Shown piece after piece: positions 32,135 to 40,500 of a stretch of 64,000 nucleotides of DNA (its first letter is position 1; the number at the start of each line of letters is the position of its first letter). The translations under genes were made by a program, and so were the position numbers. Source of the DNA: Streptomyces sp. TRM68416 (lineage in GTDB: Bacteria > Actinomycetota > Actinomycetes > Streptomycetales > Streptomycetaceae). Location: contig NZ_JACVWU010000017.1 of NCBI RefSeq assembly GCF_014596915.1, forward strand, positions 1 through 64,000, given 5' to 3'. The notes beneath the pieces were generated by a model. It saw only the letters and a program-made list of their open reading frames with translations. It searched no databases and was not told the origin of the DNA.

Positions 32135-32716
32135 TCAGCTGTTCTGCCGCCCCCACTCGGGCCCCACGAGCTCCCACTCGCGCCCCCACTGCGCCACGCA
32201 GCGCCGCTTCAGCTGCCAGCGGGCCACCGCGCCGACACCGAAGGCCGTGCCCGCGAGGGCGAGTGCGGCGGCCGCGCCCAGGACGGCGGCCTCGACGGCG
32301 GCCTCCGTGCGGCTGGGGGGCTCGGTGACGAGGCCGTCCCGGCGGTCGAGCCAGACGTCGACCTCGGCGCCGGCCTTCAGACCCCGGGTGACCAGCGTGC
32401 GGTCCGTGCGTGTGGTGCCGTCGGCGGCCGTCCAGCGGACCTCGGCCAGCCCCTGCTGGCGTGCCGCGCCGACCGCGGACGTTGCGGGCGGGACGTCCGC
32501 GAGCAGAACGGCCTGGGCGCGGTGGCGTTCGACGCGCTGCCGCGCGAACACCTCGTCGGCCGCGTGTGCCGTCACCAGGCCCGCGACGCTGCCGCCCACG
32601 GCGACGACCGCCCAGACGAGCAGCACGATCCAGGCCTCGATGATGTCGTCGCGGCGGCGCAGCGGATTGCTCCGCCACCGCCACATCCGCTTCTTCGTGC
32701 ACACGGTGCCGTCCAT
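32135..32716 (-). CDS. Rv1733c-like two-helix membrane protein
   Basis: 193 residues from ATG 32716 with GAGGAG upstream. Basic N terminus (RMWRWRSNPLRRRDD), helix IIEAWIVLLVWAVVAVGG, external domain with EVRWTAADGTTRTDRTLV and VDVWLDRRDGLVTEPPS, second helix AAVLGAAAALALAGTAFGVG, short cytoplasmic tail. This is the layout of Rv1733c, a DosR-regulon antigen of M. tuberculosis of unknown function. OsdR-type boxes at 32838 and 32916 are shared with the divergent nitroreductase gene. Confidence 0.82.
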   Translation of the reverse strand: MDGTVCTKKRMWRWRSNPLRRRDDIIEAWIVLLVWAVVAVGGSVAGLVTAHAADEVFARQRVERHRAQAVLLADVPPATSAVGAARQQGLAEVRWTAADGTTRTDRTLVTRGLKAGAEVDVWLDRRDGLVTEPPSRTEAAVEAAVLGAAAALALAGTAFGVGAVARWQLKRRCVAQWGREWELVGPEWGRQNS

Positions 32717-32837
32717 CGGTCCGTATCTCCTCGTCGTCGTCCTCGCTCACCCGACGGTGACAGCCGCCGACCGCTCGCCATATGGGCCGGTCAGGCGGGA
32801 TCGGGGGTCCTGTCGGGACCAACCCGACGCTCCAAAG

Positions 32838-32851
32838 GGGCCGTTCAGCCC
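32838..32851. promoter_or_regulatory. OsdR/DevR-type box (one mismatch)
   Basis: GGGCCG-TT-CAGCCC in the divergent region between the Rv1733c-like and nitroreductase genes, 122 bases from the first. Confidence 0.55.
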
Positions 32852-32915
32852 TCCCGTCGGCACGGTTCGGCCGCCGGGTCCCGCCCGGACGCCGCGGACC
32901 CTCGGGCCCTGGCCG

Positions 32916-32929
32916 GGGACCATCGGCCC
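32916..32929. promoter_or_regulatory. OsdR/DevR-type box (one mismatch)
   Basis: GGGACC-AT-CGGCCC, 67 bases before the nitroreductase gene; a weaker GGACCCTCGGGCCC lies just upstream at about 32897. Confidence 0.6.
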
Positions 32930-32995
32930 CTCACCGTGGCGGGGACGGGTGCCCACGCTCGAAGGACAGAACCCATTCGGCGAGAGGAGGGCATC

Positions 32996-33979
32996 ATGCG
33001 CAGCACATCCCTTGACGCCGTGGCCCTGGAGACCTGCGTTGCGGCGGCCGTCGCCGCTCCCTCGCTCTACAACTCCCAGCCCTGGCGCTTCCGCCTCGAC
33101 CCCGAGACGGTCACCTTCCACGTCCGTGCCGCCCCGGCCCACGGTCTGCGGTTCACGGACCCGGAGGGCCGCGCCCTGCACATCTCGGTCGGCGCATGTG
33201 TCCTCAACCTCCGGGTCGCCCTGGAGCACTTCGGCTGGGCACCCGTCATCCGGCTGCTGCCCTCCCCGCGGGACCCCACGCTCCTGGCCACGGTGAACCC
33301 GACCGAGAGCGGGGCGTGGGAGACGGAGACGGCCGACGGCGAGCTGTACGCGGCCCTCTGGCGCAGGCGGAGCAGCCGCCTGCCCTTCTCGGACGATCCG
33401 CTGCCCCTGTGGCTGCGCGCCGAACTGGCGGCGGCGGCCGAGGCGGAGGGCGCGTCCCTGGTCTTCCCCCAGGCGGCGGAGACGGCCCGGCTGCTCGAAC
33501 TCACCGCCCTGGGCGAGCGGCGCAACCACGCCGACCCCGACCGCGCGGCGGAGAGCCGCCGATGGGTGCGCGAGGACCCGTACTCGGCCTCCGACACGGG
33601 CGTGCCCCTGGAGGCGCTCGGCCCGCAGGACGCCAGGGAGAGGCTGCCCATGCGCGACTTCACCGCGCAACGCCATCCGGAGCGGCTGCCCGCCCGCTCC
33701 TTCGAGAAGGCCCCGGTCATCGCCCTGCTGACCACCGAGCACGACCGCCGCGCCGACTGGCTGCGTGCCGGGCAGGCCCTGGAACGCGTCCTGCTGGTCG
33801 CGACGGCCCGTGGACTGCGCACGTCCCTGCTGCACCAGGCCCTGGAATGGCCCGACCTGCGCGCATCCCTCAGCCCCACGCCCGACCACACCGGCCACGC
33901 CCAGATCCTCGTCCGCCTCGGCCACGGCCCCCAGGGCCCGGCGACACCGCGCCGCCCCGCCCCACGCCTGCTCGACTGA
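32996..33979 (+). CDS. Acg-like nitroreductase-fold protein
   Basis: 327 residues from ATG 32996 with GAGGAGGG upstream. The N-terminal AAVAAPSLYNSQPWRFRL is the FMN-binding start shared by nitroreductases and Acg (Rv2032); WRRRSSRLPFSDDPLP and a C-terminal ERVLLVATARGLRTSLLHQA complete the pattern. Acg-type proteins bind flavin but often lack reductase activity and are among the strongest DosR-induced genes, perhaps sequestering FMN. The two upstream boxes fit such control. Confidence 0.85.
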   Translation: MRSTSLDAVALETCVAAAVAAPSLYNSQPWRFRLDPETVTFHVRAAPAHGLRFTDPEGRALHISVGACVLNLRVALEHFGWAPVIRLLPSPRDPTLLATVNPTESGAWETETADGELYAALWRRRSSRLPFSDDPLPLWLRAELAAAAEAEGASLVFPQAAETARLLELTALGERRNHADPDRAAESRRWVREDPYSASDTGVPLEALGPQDARERLPMRDFTAQRHPERLPARSFEKAPVIALLTTEHDRRADWLRAGQALERVLLVATARGLRTSLLHQALEWPDLRASLSPTPDHTGHAQILVRLGHGPQGPATPRRPAPRLLD

Positions 33980-34159
33980 GGCAGCCGGCCCGCAGGGCTG
34001 CCGCCCCGTGGGTCGGCAGCTCCAACGAACGCGGTCGCCGGAAACGATGGCGGCGGCTGCCTGCCCGATGCCGCGGGCGGCTCCGCCGGTCTCGGGCGGC
34101 GCCTCCACGTTGCCCGGATCGGGCAGGCGCGGCGGTTGCCTACCTCCGCAGGGCCGGCC

Positions 34160-34512
34160 CCTCCACGCTGCTCGGCCGGCGTGTTGCCCGGGTAGGTTGG
34201 GTGGGGGCGGGTGGTTGCCCGCCGGGGGGTGGTGGTCTGGAGGGGTGGGGGTCCGGTGTAGGGCTGTCGGCGTGTTGCTCGGGTCGGTCGGGTACGGCCG
34301 GTGGCTGACGGACCGGGATTGGTGGTCCGCAGGGGTGGGGGCCGGCGTAGGGCCGTCGGCGTGTTGCCCGCGTCGGTCGGGTGGGGGCGGGTGGTTGTCC
34401 GCCCGGGGTTGGTGGTCCGCAGGGGTGGGCGTCCGGCGTAGGGCCGTCGGCGTGCTGCCCGGGTCGGTCGGGTACGGCCGGTGGCTGTCCGACCGGTACC
34501 GCCCTGCCGTGC
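34160..34512 (+). repeat. Tandem repeat of about 90 bases, three full copies
   Basis: Units start at 34231, 34321 and 34411, each beginning GGTGGTCYGCAGGGGTGG, with a partial copy before. Units contain GGCTGACGGACCGG or GGCTGTCCGACCGG, the same alternation seen in the 30-base repeats at 31921. No gene is supported between 33980 and 34611. Confidence 0.8.
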
Positions 34513-34525
34513 GCGGCCGGTGATT

Positions 34526-34613
34526 CGTAGGGGCAGGCACCGCGTCGCGTGATCCCTAGGGGCAGGCACTGCGTCGCGTGATCCCTAGGGGCAGGCCCCG
34601 CGTCGCGTGGATC
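34526..34613 (+). repeat. Three tandem 29-30-base repeats
   Basis: Units at 34526, 34556 and 34585, each containing TAGGGGCAGGC and CGCGTCGCGTG, abutting the end of the STAS gene. Confidence 0.85.
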
Positions 34614-35004
34614 AGCCCGCTGTCACGGACGCGGTGGCCCGGGCCGACGTCGTGGACAGGGAGTTCGGCAGACTGGCGTACAGCTCGAAGACGCCCGCGA
34701 GACCGGTCAGGCGGAGCAGGCGCAGGAAGTGCGGGCTCGCCGTGACCACGCGCACCCGGCCGTGCCGGGCGAGGGCGCGGGTCCGGACCCGGCACAGGAC
34801 GGCCAGGCCGCTGCAGTCGACGAAGGACACGTCACGCAGGTCGAGCACCAGATCGGGGCAGGGGCCCGCGGTCAGTGCGTCGAGCCGAGCGGTCAGCAGG
34901 GATGCCGCCCACAGATCGAGCTCGCCGTGCAGTTCCACGACGGTGGTCTCCGCCACGACGCGTTCCGTGAGGGGCGGCGTCGCCGGGGTGAGGTTTTCGC
35001 GCAT
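34612..35004 (-). CDS. STAS-domain anti-sigma factor antagonist
   Basis: 130 residues from ATG 35004. STAS signature VVELHGELDLWAASLL and DLRDVSFVDCSGLAVLCRVR, with the phosphorylatable Ser in DCSGL. Such proteins bind anti-sigma kinases and release stress sigma factors when unphosphorylated. No anti-sigma gene is adjacent, so the partner is elsewhere. An exact OsdR-type box lies 37 bases before the ATG, linking it to the dormancy set. No clear ribosome site. Confidence 0.85.
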   Translation of the reverse strand: MRENLTPATPPLTERVVAETTVVELHGELDLWAASLLTARLDALTAGPCPDLVLDLRDVSFVDCSGLAVLCRVRTRALARHGRVRVVTASPHFLRLLRLTGLAGVFELYASLPNSLSTTSARATASVTAG

Positions 35005-35040
35005 GGTCCGAGCCAAGTGGGTGCGCCCGGCGCGGCGGAA

Positions 35041-35054
35041 GGGCCGGTCGGCCC
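35041..35054. promoter_or_regulatory. OsdR/DevR-type box before the STAS gene
   Basis: GGGCCG-GT-CGGCCC, 37 bases upstream of the STAS start. A second, weaker site GGGTCCTTGGGCCC follows at about 35073, as in paired DevR sites. Confidence 0.7.
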
Positions 35055-35121
35055 CGCCCGGGGATCCGGTCGGGTCCTTGGGCCCGCCCCGGCGAATCGA
35101 CCCCGACCGGCGCCCACGGGG

Positions 35122-35135
35122 GGACCGACCGGCCC
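35122..35135. promoter_or_regulatory. OsdR/DevR-type box before the XRE-PPOX gene
   Basis: GGACCG-AC-CGGCCC, one mismatch, 89 bases before the ATG at 35224. Confidence 0.6.
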
Positions 35136-35223
35136 AAGCGGCGCCTCCCGCACCCGAACACCCTTGAGGGGCGGGGGACCACCCGCATCCGTCGGGGGGA
35201 CCGACCGGAGGAGGCGACGGGCC

Positions 35224-35898
35224 ATGACCGAACAGGTCTCGTCGACGGCGGCCGAGAGCATGCCCATGAGCGACCTCGGACGCCGTCTCGCGCTGCGGCG
35301 CGCACGACTCGGCCTCACTCGGCGCGAGGTCGCCGCGCGGGCCGGCATGGCCTCCAGCTATCTGCGCTACCTGGAGGAGCAGACGGTCGCCGCCCCGGGC
35401 ATCGGGGCGCTGATCCGGCTGGCCGAGGCCCTGCAGACCACCGTCACGGAACTGACCGGGGGAGAGGCCGAACGACCGCCCGGACCGGGCCGGGCCGCTC
35501 CGCACCCCGAGTTCAGCGAACTCTCCCCGGCCGAGTGCCGTGCGCTGCTTGCCACGCACGGCGTGGGGCGCCTCGCCGTCCCCACCGAGACCGGACCCGT
35601 CGTCGTCCCCGTCAACTACACCGTCCTCGACGACACGATCGTCTTCCGCACCCGCCTCGGCACGACACCGGCGCAGGCCTCCGGCTGCCAGGTCGCCTTC
35701 GAGGTCGACCGCATCGACGACGCCTTCAGCAGCGGCTGGAGCGTCCTCGTCCGCGGCTACGCCCGGACCGTCACCGACCCCGACGAGGCGCGCCGGCTCG
35801 ACGAGCGGGCGTACAGCGCCCCCTGGGCGGGCGGTCGCCGCGCCCTGTGGGTGCGGATCGAGCCCCGGACCGTCAGTGGACGCCGCATCGCCGTCTGA
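35224..35898 (+). CDS. XRE helix-turn-helix fused to a PPOX flavin-binding domain
   Basis: 224 residues from ATG 35224 with GGAGGAGG upstream. Residues about 18-75 form an XRE DNA-binding domain (RRLALRRARLGLTRREVAAR, YLRYLEEQTVAAPG). Residues about 95-220 form a pyridoxamine 5-phosphate oxidase-like split barrel (LLATHGVGRLAVPTETGPVV, PVNYTVLDDTIVFRT, SGWSVLVRGYARTV). The fusion suggests a regulator sensing flavin, F420 or redox state. It heads a rightward series with a second PPOX gene and a universal stress protein gene. Confidence 0.88.
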   Translation: MTEQVSSTAAESMPMSDLGRRLALRRARLGLTRREVAARAGMASSYLRYLEEQTVAAPGIGALIRLAEALQTTVTELTGGEAERPPGPGRAAPHPEFSELSPAECRALLATHGVGRLAVPTETGPVVVPVNYTVLDDTIVFRTRLGTTPAQASGCQVAFEVDRIDDAFSSGWSVLVRGYARTVTDPDEARRLDERAYSAPWAGGRRALWVRIEPRTVSGRRIAV

Positions 35899-35922
35899 CA
35901 AGGGCTGTCTGCGGGCGAGCCC

Positions 35923-35936
35923 GGGACTGATGGCCC
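35923..35936. promoter_or_regulatory. OsdR/DevR-type box before the second PPOX gene
   Basis: GGGACT-GA-TGGCCC, close to the mycobacterial DosR form GGGACT, 75 bases before the ATG at 36011. Confidence 0.55.
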
Positions 35937-36010
35937 TTCGAACGGCACCGGCGATCACGAACGATAGAGAAAGAGCACATACGGCTCCTATCGGGAAAGA
36001 CGGACTGGCC

Positions 36011-36451
36011 ATGTACCGCAACGACGGATTCCGCGAACTCCATCGGCAGGAGTGCCTGCGGCTGCTGGCCAAGGCGCCGGTCGGCCGCATCGTCCACACC
36101 CGGCACGCGCTGCCGGCCGTTCTGCCGGTCAACTTCCGCCTGGAGGACGACGGAGCCGTGCTGCTGCGCACCGCGGCCGACTCGGAGATGGTGCGCGCCG
36201 TCGACGGCGCCGTGGTGGCCTTCGAGGCCGACGAGGTCGACTCCGTCGCGCACTCCGGGTGGAGCGTCGTCGTCACCGGCCCCGCCACGGTCGTCACCGA
36301 CCCCGCCGAGAACGCCCGCCTGGAACGCACCGGGCCGCGCTCCTGGGTGCCCTCGCCGAACGAGGTCTTCATCCGCATAGAGCCGGCCCTGGTGACCGGC
36401 CGCGAGCTGGTCGGCGGACGCACGCTGTACGGCGTCGACCTGACCTCCTGA
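36011..36451 (+). CDS. PPOX-fold flavin/F420-binding protein
   Basis: 146 residues from ATG 36011. Split-barrel pattern LLAKAPVGRIVHTRHALPAV, PVNFRLEDDGAVLLRTAADS, HSGWSVVVTGPATVV and FIRIEPALVTGREL. These single-domain PPOX proteins resemble Rv2004c/Rv3131-neighbour and Rv1155-type flavin or F420 proteins seen in dormancy regulons; the reaction is unknown. It shares about half its pattern with the domains at 35224 and 37426, so three paralogues lie within 2.7 kb. Confidence 0.87.
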   Translation: MYRNDGFRELHRQECLRLLAKAPVGRIVHTRHALPAVLPVNFRLEDDGAVLLRTAADSEMVRAVDGAVVAFEADEVDSVAHSGWSVVVTGPATVVTDPAENARLERTGPRSWVPSPNEVFIRIEPALVTGRELVGGRTLYGVDLTS

Positions 36452-36466
36452 ACAGCAGGCCGCCTG

Positions 36467-36480
36467 GGGCCGTATGGCCC
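36467..36480. promoter_or_regulatory. OsdR/DevR-type box before the first usp gene
   Basis: GGGCCG-TA-TGGCCC, one mismatch, 82 bases before the ATG at 36562. Confidence 0.6.
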
Positions 36481-36561
36481 GCCCAAGGGTTCGCCCGGCC
36501 CCTGTCGCAGGCTCCCGCACGCGACGAGTATCGGGAGCACAGAGAGGAAGGGAGAGCAGCC

Positions 36562-37395
36562 ATGACTGCCCAGCACGTGGTCGTCGGAGTGGACGGCACC
36601 CTGATAGCCGTACGCGCCCTCGACTGGGCGTCGGACGAGGCCGCGCGGCGCGACGCGGTCCTGCGTGTCGTGTACGCCGTACCCGACCGGGACGAGGCCG
36701 GACCGGTCCTCGCCTCCGCCGTCGCCCGCGTCCACGCGCGCCACCCCGGCCTGCGGGTGACGTCGAAGCCCGTGACCGGCGGTGCCGCCTCCGGCATCGC
36801 GCGGGAGAGCGAGGGCGCCGCCCTCACCGTCGTGGGCACCCGCGGCTTCGGACCGGTCACCGGTCTGCTGGCCCGCTCGGTGAGCCTCGGGCTGGCCGCG
36901 CACGTGTCGAGCCCGCTGCTCGTCGTCCGCGGCGACCACCCGTGCGACGGCGCGCGCCCGGTCCTGCTCGGCCTGGAGAGCGACGCCGACGCCGACGCGG
37001 CCGCCTACGCCTTCGAGGAAGCCGAACGCCGGGGCGTCGGACTGCGCGTCGTGCACTCCTGGACCCACCGGTTCGTCACCCCCGAACTGCCCTCGCTGAT
37101 CCCCGCCACCAGCCCCGGACAGCGGGCGCAGGCCCGGCACGGCCGGGCCGAGGACGCGGTGCCCCGGTTCAGCCTGGCCGACCTCCAAGAACGCCACCCC
37201 GCGGTCGACGTCGAGGCCCGCACGGTCCGCACCGGCCCGGCCCGCGCCCTGCTGGAGGCCACGCGCGAGGCGGCCGTCGTCGTGATCGGCACGCACCGCC
37301 GCCCGGGCCGGTTCGGGCCGCAGCTCGGCCCCGTCGGACACACGCTGGTGCACCGCGGGCACTGCCCCGTGGTGCTGGTGCCGACGCCCCGGTGA
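36562..37395 (+). CDS. Tandem universal stress protein
   Basis: 277 residues, two Usp domains. Domain 1: VVVGVDGTLIAVRALDWASD, then VVGTRGFGPVTGLLARSVS. Domain 2: PVLLGLESDADADAAAYAF and VVIGTHRRPGRFGPQLGPVG near the end. The Gly-rich motifs are those that bind ATP in Rv2623-type proteins, which regulate entry into dormancy. GGAAGGGAGAG precedes the ATG. OsdR-type box upstream. Confidence 0.9.
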   Translation: MTAQHVVVGVDGTLIAVRALDWASDEAARRDAVLRVVYAVPDRDEAGPVLASAVARVHARHPGLRVTSKPVTGGAASGIARESEGAALTVVGTRGFGPVTGLLARSVSLGLAAHVSSPLLVVRGDHPCDGARPVLLGLESDADADAAAYAFEEAERRGVGLRVVHSWTHRFVTPELPSLIPATSPGQRAQARHGRAEDAVPRFSLADLQERHPAVDVEARTVRTGPARALLEATREAAVVVIGTHRRPGRFGPQLGPVGHTLVHRGHCPVVLVPTPR

Positions 37396-37425
37396 GACCG
37401 GGGGCCGGCGCCACCGGGGCCGCGG

Positions 37426-37872
37426 TCAGGCGGCGGTGAGCCGGACCCCGGTGACCAGGTCCGGACGGATACGGATCGCGTAGTCCATCGTCCGCTCCAC
37501 CCACGGGTGCAGCAGCCTCGTGTAGCGGGCCAGTTCGGCCGCGTCGGTCACCAGATGGGCGTATCCCGTCACGACCACGCTCCACCCGAGGTGGGTGTGC
37601 GGATCGATGACGTCGGCCTCGTAGGCCACGACGACCCCCGGCCCGTCGGCGTGCCGGGTGCGCGAGGTCAGCGCCGCCCCCTCATGGGTACGGATGACGA
37701 TGTCGCCGCCGTCCAGGACATGGTTGACCGGGCGGATCGTCGGCAGCGCATGCTGGGTGAAGACGATCCGCCCGAAGGACACACTGCCCAGCAGCCGCAG
37801 GGCCTCCGCGCTGTCGAGCTCGATGCTCCGGCGCGGACCTGGAGCGGTCGGTGGGCCGTTGTCGTAGGGCAT
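37426..37872 (-). CDS. PPOX-fold flavin/F420-binding protein
   Basis: 148 residues from ATG 37872. SAEALRLLGSVSFGRIVF, TQHALPTIRPVNHVLDGGD, HLGWSVVVTGYAHLVTD and YAIRIRPDLVTGVRL define the split barrel. It is convergent with the first usp gene and has an exact OsdR-type box 91 bases upstream. The role is probably redox cofactor binding; no catalytic assignment is possible. Confidence 0.88.
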   Translation of the reverse strand: MPYDNGPPTAPGPRRSIELDSAEALRLLGSVSFGRIVFTQHALPTIRPVNHVLDGGDIVIRTHEGAALTSRTRHADGPGVVVAYEADVIDPHTHLGWSVVVTGYAHLVTDAAELARYTRLLHPWVERTMDYAIRIRPDLVTGVRLTAA

Positions 37873-37962
37873 GGCGGGCTTCCGTACGGGTCGTGGCGGG
37901 TGAACCTTCGTCGCCTCTGCGTTCGACAGATCATTCGAACCGGACAGCGGTCGGCCGGGCTA

Positions 37963-37976
37963 GGGCCGAACGGCCC
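37963..37976. promoter_or_regulatory. OsdR/DevR-type box before the third PPOX gene
   Basis: GGGCCG-AA-CGGCCC, exact, flanked by A and T to give a 16-base palindrome, 91 bases upstream of the start at 37872. Confidence 0.72.
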
Positions 37977-38008
37977 TGGCCCGAGTCCGACCGACCCGTT
38001 TCGCCCGC

Positions 38009-38374
38009 TCAGGAAGCGGCCGGCCCTCCGCGCCACGGGGGAGGCGTGGCCGCCCTGCGCGCCGTGTCACCTCGGTGCACCGCGCGATCGGCCTGGCCGC
38101 GCAGCCGGTCCTGCAGCCGGTCCGCGAGCTCGTGCGCGCTCGCCTCCCGGGCGTGTACGACCACCAGCTCGCCGCCCACCCGGACCTCGGCCGCGGCCGA
38201 CCACGGCAGCTCTACGTGGAGCGCCGCGGCCCGGGTGACACGCACCTCGCCGCCTTCCACCTGAATCCCGGGACGGTCGAGGGCCGCCTCGACCTTCGCC
38301 CGGACGTACGCGAGAGCTTCCTCGTCCACATCGCCCGCCGCACGTACGCGGATCCCGGTGTCTCTGGCCGTCAT
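38009..38374 (-). CDS. HPF/RaiA-like ribosome-associated protein
   Basis: 121 residues from ATG 38374 with GGAG about 9 bases upstream; ATG 38383 is an in-frame alternative. The [20 protein letters not shown] then VEAALDRPG segment and the later [30 protein letters not shown] pattern fit the N-terminal domain of sigma54-modulation/S30EA proteins, which silence ribosomes in stasis. The C-terminal dimerisation domain of long HPF is missing. An exact box lies at 38497. In a dormancy island this would store ribosomes. Confidence 0.68.
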   Translation of the reverse strand: MTARDTGIRVRAAGDVDEEALAYVRAKVEAALDRPGIQVEGGEVRVTRAAALHVELPWSAAAEVRVGGELVVVHAREASAHELADRLQDRLRGQADRAVHRGDTARRAATPPPWRGGPAAS

Positions 38375-38393
38375 GTGCCCCACTCCCTCTGTC

Positions 38394-38448
38394 GGTCCGG
38401 TTCAGGTCCGGTTCAGGTCCGGTTCCGGTCTGGTTCCGGTCCGGTTCT
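38394..38448. repeat. Five tandem 11-base repeats upstream of the HPF-like gene
   Basis: GGTCCGGTTCA, repeated five times with small changes in the last base and one internal T. The 11-base period matches one helical turn. It starts about 20 bases before the HPF-like ATG. Confidence 0.85.
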
Positions 38449-38496
38449 CTTGGTCCGGCGGATCTCCACCTTCCTGCGGTTCACGACCGCGCCCCA

Positions 38497-38510
38497 GGGC
38501 CGGCCGGCCC
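38497..38510. promoter_or_regulatory. OsdR/DevR-type box before the HPF-like gene
   Basis: GGGCCG-GC-CGGCCC, a perfect 14-base palindrome, 123 bases upstream of the HPF-like start and 64 bases from the next box. Confidence 0.6.
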
Positions 38511-38573
38511 CGGTGCACCGGGCCGAGCGCCCCCTCGCGCCTGCGGGGTACCCGTCGGCCGAGGACGGAATCA

Positions 38574-38587
38574 GGGCCGACCGGCCC
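38574..38587. promoter_or_regulatory. OsdR/DevR-type box before the response regulator gene
   Basis: GGGCCG-AC-CGGCCC, exact, 95 bases before the ATG at 38682, followed by a weaker GGTCCTTGGGCCC at about 38590. Autoregulation is likely. Confidence 0.7.
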
Positions 38588-38681
38588 TGGTCCTTGGGCC
38601 CTCGACCGGACGAAGATCGCAGCAAGGACAGCACACCGTGGACGGCACACCCGGCGCGGCGAACAGGACGAGGAGCATCCG

Positions 38682-39377
38682 ATGGCGGACGGCGCACTGC
38701 CGGGCCCCGAGAACCCGATCCGGGTCTTCCTGCTGGACGACCACGAGGTGGTCCGGCGGGGAGTGCACGACATGCTGAACGACGAACCGGACATCTCGGT
38801 GGTGGGCGAGGCCGCCACCGTGGAGCAGGCCCTGGTCCGCGTGCCCGCCCTGCGCCCGCAGGTCGCGGTGCTCGACGTCCGCCTGCCCGACGGCGACGGC
38901 GTCAGCGTCTGCCGGGAGCTGCGGTCGCGGATGCCGGAACTGGCCTGTCTGATGCTGACCTCGTTCGACGACGAGGAGGCACTGCTGGACTCGATCATGG
39001 CCGGGGCCTCCGGGTACGTACTGAAGCAGATCCAGGGCTCGGACCTGGTGTCGGCCGTGCGCACGGTCGCCGCCGGGCAGTCCCTGCTCGACCCGAGCGC
39101 CACCACCAAGCTGATGGCGCGGCTGCGCCACGAGCAGCAGCAGGAGGAGGAACCGGAGCCGCTGCCGGGCCTGACCGGCCGCGAGCGGGAGATCCTCACC
39201 CTGATCGGGGAGGGCCTGACCAACCGGCAGATCGGACAGCGGCTCTTCCTCGCAGAGAAGACCGTGAAGAACCACATCTCCCGGCTGCTGGCCAAGCTCG
39301 GCGTGGAGCGGCGCATCCAGGCCGCCGTCATCGCCACCCAGGCCCAGGACCGACTGCGGCAACAGGAGGGGCGTTAG
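38682..39377 (+). CDS. NarL/DevR-type response regulator (OsdR-like)
   Basis: 231 residues from ATG 38682 with GAGGAG upstream. Receiver domain: acid pair DD at 19-20, phosphoacceptor D65 ([13 protein letters not shown]), Thr in [10 protein letters not shown] and Lys in [10 protein letters not shown]-terminal LuxR helix-turn-helix [20 protein letters not shown] then [20 protein letters not shown]. This matches DevR/DosR and the Streptomyces OsdR. The DosS-like kinase lies 1.3 kb downstream, with GAPDH between. It is the probable reader of the palindromic boxes across the island. Confidence 0.9.
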   Translation: MADGALPGPENPIRVFLLDDHEVVRRGVHDMLNDEPDISVVGEAATVEQALVRVPALRPQVAVLDVRLPDGDGVSVCRELRSRMPELACLMLTSFDDEEALLDSIMAGASGYVLKQIQGSDLVSAVRTVAAGQSLLDPSATTKLMARLRHEQQQEEEPEPLPGLTGREREILTLIGEGLTNRQIGQRLFLAEKTVKNHISRLLAKLGVERRIQAAVIATQAQDRLRQQEGR

Positions 39378-39471
39378 TCCCGGCCGCCGCCCCCGTACGG
39401 CCCCTGCCGGGGCCGCGCCGCCGCCAGCAGGCTGGAACCGAGACAGAACACCCCAGGGGAGGACGACGGAC

Positions 39472-40500
39472 ATGAGCGTGCGCGTGGGCATCAACGGCTT
39501 CGGCCGGATCGGACGCAACTACCTGCGCTGCGTGCTGGAGCGCGCGGAGACCGCCGCCGGCACACCGGTCGAGGTGGTGGCGGTCAATGACGTCACCTCG
39601 CCGGCGGCGCTGGCCCATCTGCTGGCACACGACTCGACCTACGGCCGCCTCGGCCGGCCCGTGGAGCACGACGAGACCTCGATCACCGTGGACGGCCACC
39701 GCGTCGTCGTCACCGCCGAACGCGACCCGGCCGCCCTGGCCTGGGGCGACCTCGGCGTCGACATCGTCATCGAGTCCACCGGCCGCTTCCGCACCCGGGA
39801 GCAGGCCGGAGCACACCTGAAGGCCGGCGCCCGCAAGGTGCTGCTGTCCGTGCCCGGCAAGGGCGTGGACGCCACCGTCGTGATGGGCGTCAACGAGGGC
39901 ACCTACGACCCGGAGAACGACCACGTCGTCTCCAACGCCTCCTGCACCACCAACTGCGTGGCCCCCATGGTCAAGGTCCTCGACGAGCACTTCGGCATCG
40001 TCAAGGGGCTGATGACCACCATCCACGGCTACACCAACGACCAGGTGGTCCTCGACGGCCCGCACAAGGACCTGCGCCGCGGCCGCAGCGCCGCCGTCAA
40101 CATCATCCCCACGTCCACCGGCGCCGCCCGCGCCGTCGGCCTGGTGCTGCCGGAGCTGGCCGGCACCCTGGACGGGATCGCCGTACGCGTGCCCGTGGAG
40201 GACGGCTCGCTGACCGACCTGAGCGTGGTCCTGGACCGGTCCGTGACGGCCGACGAGGTCAACGCGGCCTACCGGGAGGCGGCCGACGGCCCGCTCAAGG
40301 GCATCCTGCGGGTCTCCGACGCCCCGATCGTCTCCCGCGACATCGTGGGCGACCCGGCCTCCTGCGTCCTGGACGCCCCGCTGACCCAGGCCCACGGCGA
40401 CCTGGTGAAGGTCTTCGGCTGGTACGACAACGAGTGGGGCTACACCCACCGGCTGCTCGATCTCACCGAGTACGTGGCCGCCCGCCTGCCGCGCCGCTGA
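39472..40500 (+). CDS. gap: Glyceraldehyde-3-phosphate dehydrogenase, type I
   Basis: 342 residues. NAD-binding INGFGRIGRNYLR at the N terminus, catalytic Cys in VSNASCTTNCVAP and substrate loop TIHGYTNDQ, then NIIPTSTGAARAVG and WYDNEWGYTHRL. Catalyses oxidation and phosphorylation of glyceraldehyde 3-phosphate in glycolysis. GGGGAGGACGAC precedes the ATG. It sits between the response regulator and its kinase, so it is probably a second, dormancy-specific copy for fermentative or low-oxygen metabolism; a housekeeping copy is expected elsewhere. Confidence 0.95.
   Translation: MSVRVGINGFGRIGRNYLRCVLERAETAAGTPVEVVAVNDVTSPAALAHLLAHDSTYGRLGRPVEHDETSITVDGHRVVVTAERDPAALAWGDLGVDIVIESTGRFRTREQAGAHLKAGARKVLLSVPGKGVDATVVMGVNEGTYDPENDHVVSNASCTTNCVAPMVKVLDEHFGIVKGLMTTIHGYTNDQVVLDGPHKDLRRGRSAAVNIIPTSTGAARAVGLVLPELAGTLDGIAVRVPVEDGSLTDLSVVLDRSVTADEVNAAYREAADGPLKGILRVSDAPIVSRDIVGDPASCVLDAPLTQAHGDLVKVFGWYDNEWGYTHRLLDLTEYVAARLPRR

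Noticed and set aside
34612-37362. Leftward open frame of 916 codons
   Set aside because: Only its last 130 codons (the STAS gene) have a family match; the rest is antisense to the PPOX and usp genes and is low complexity.
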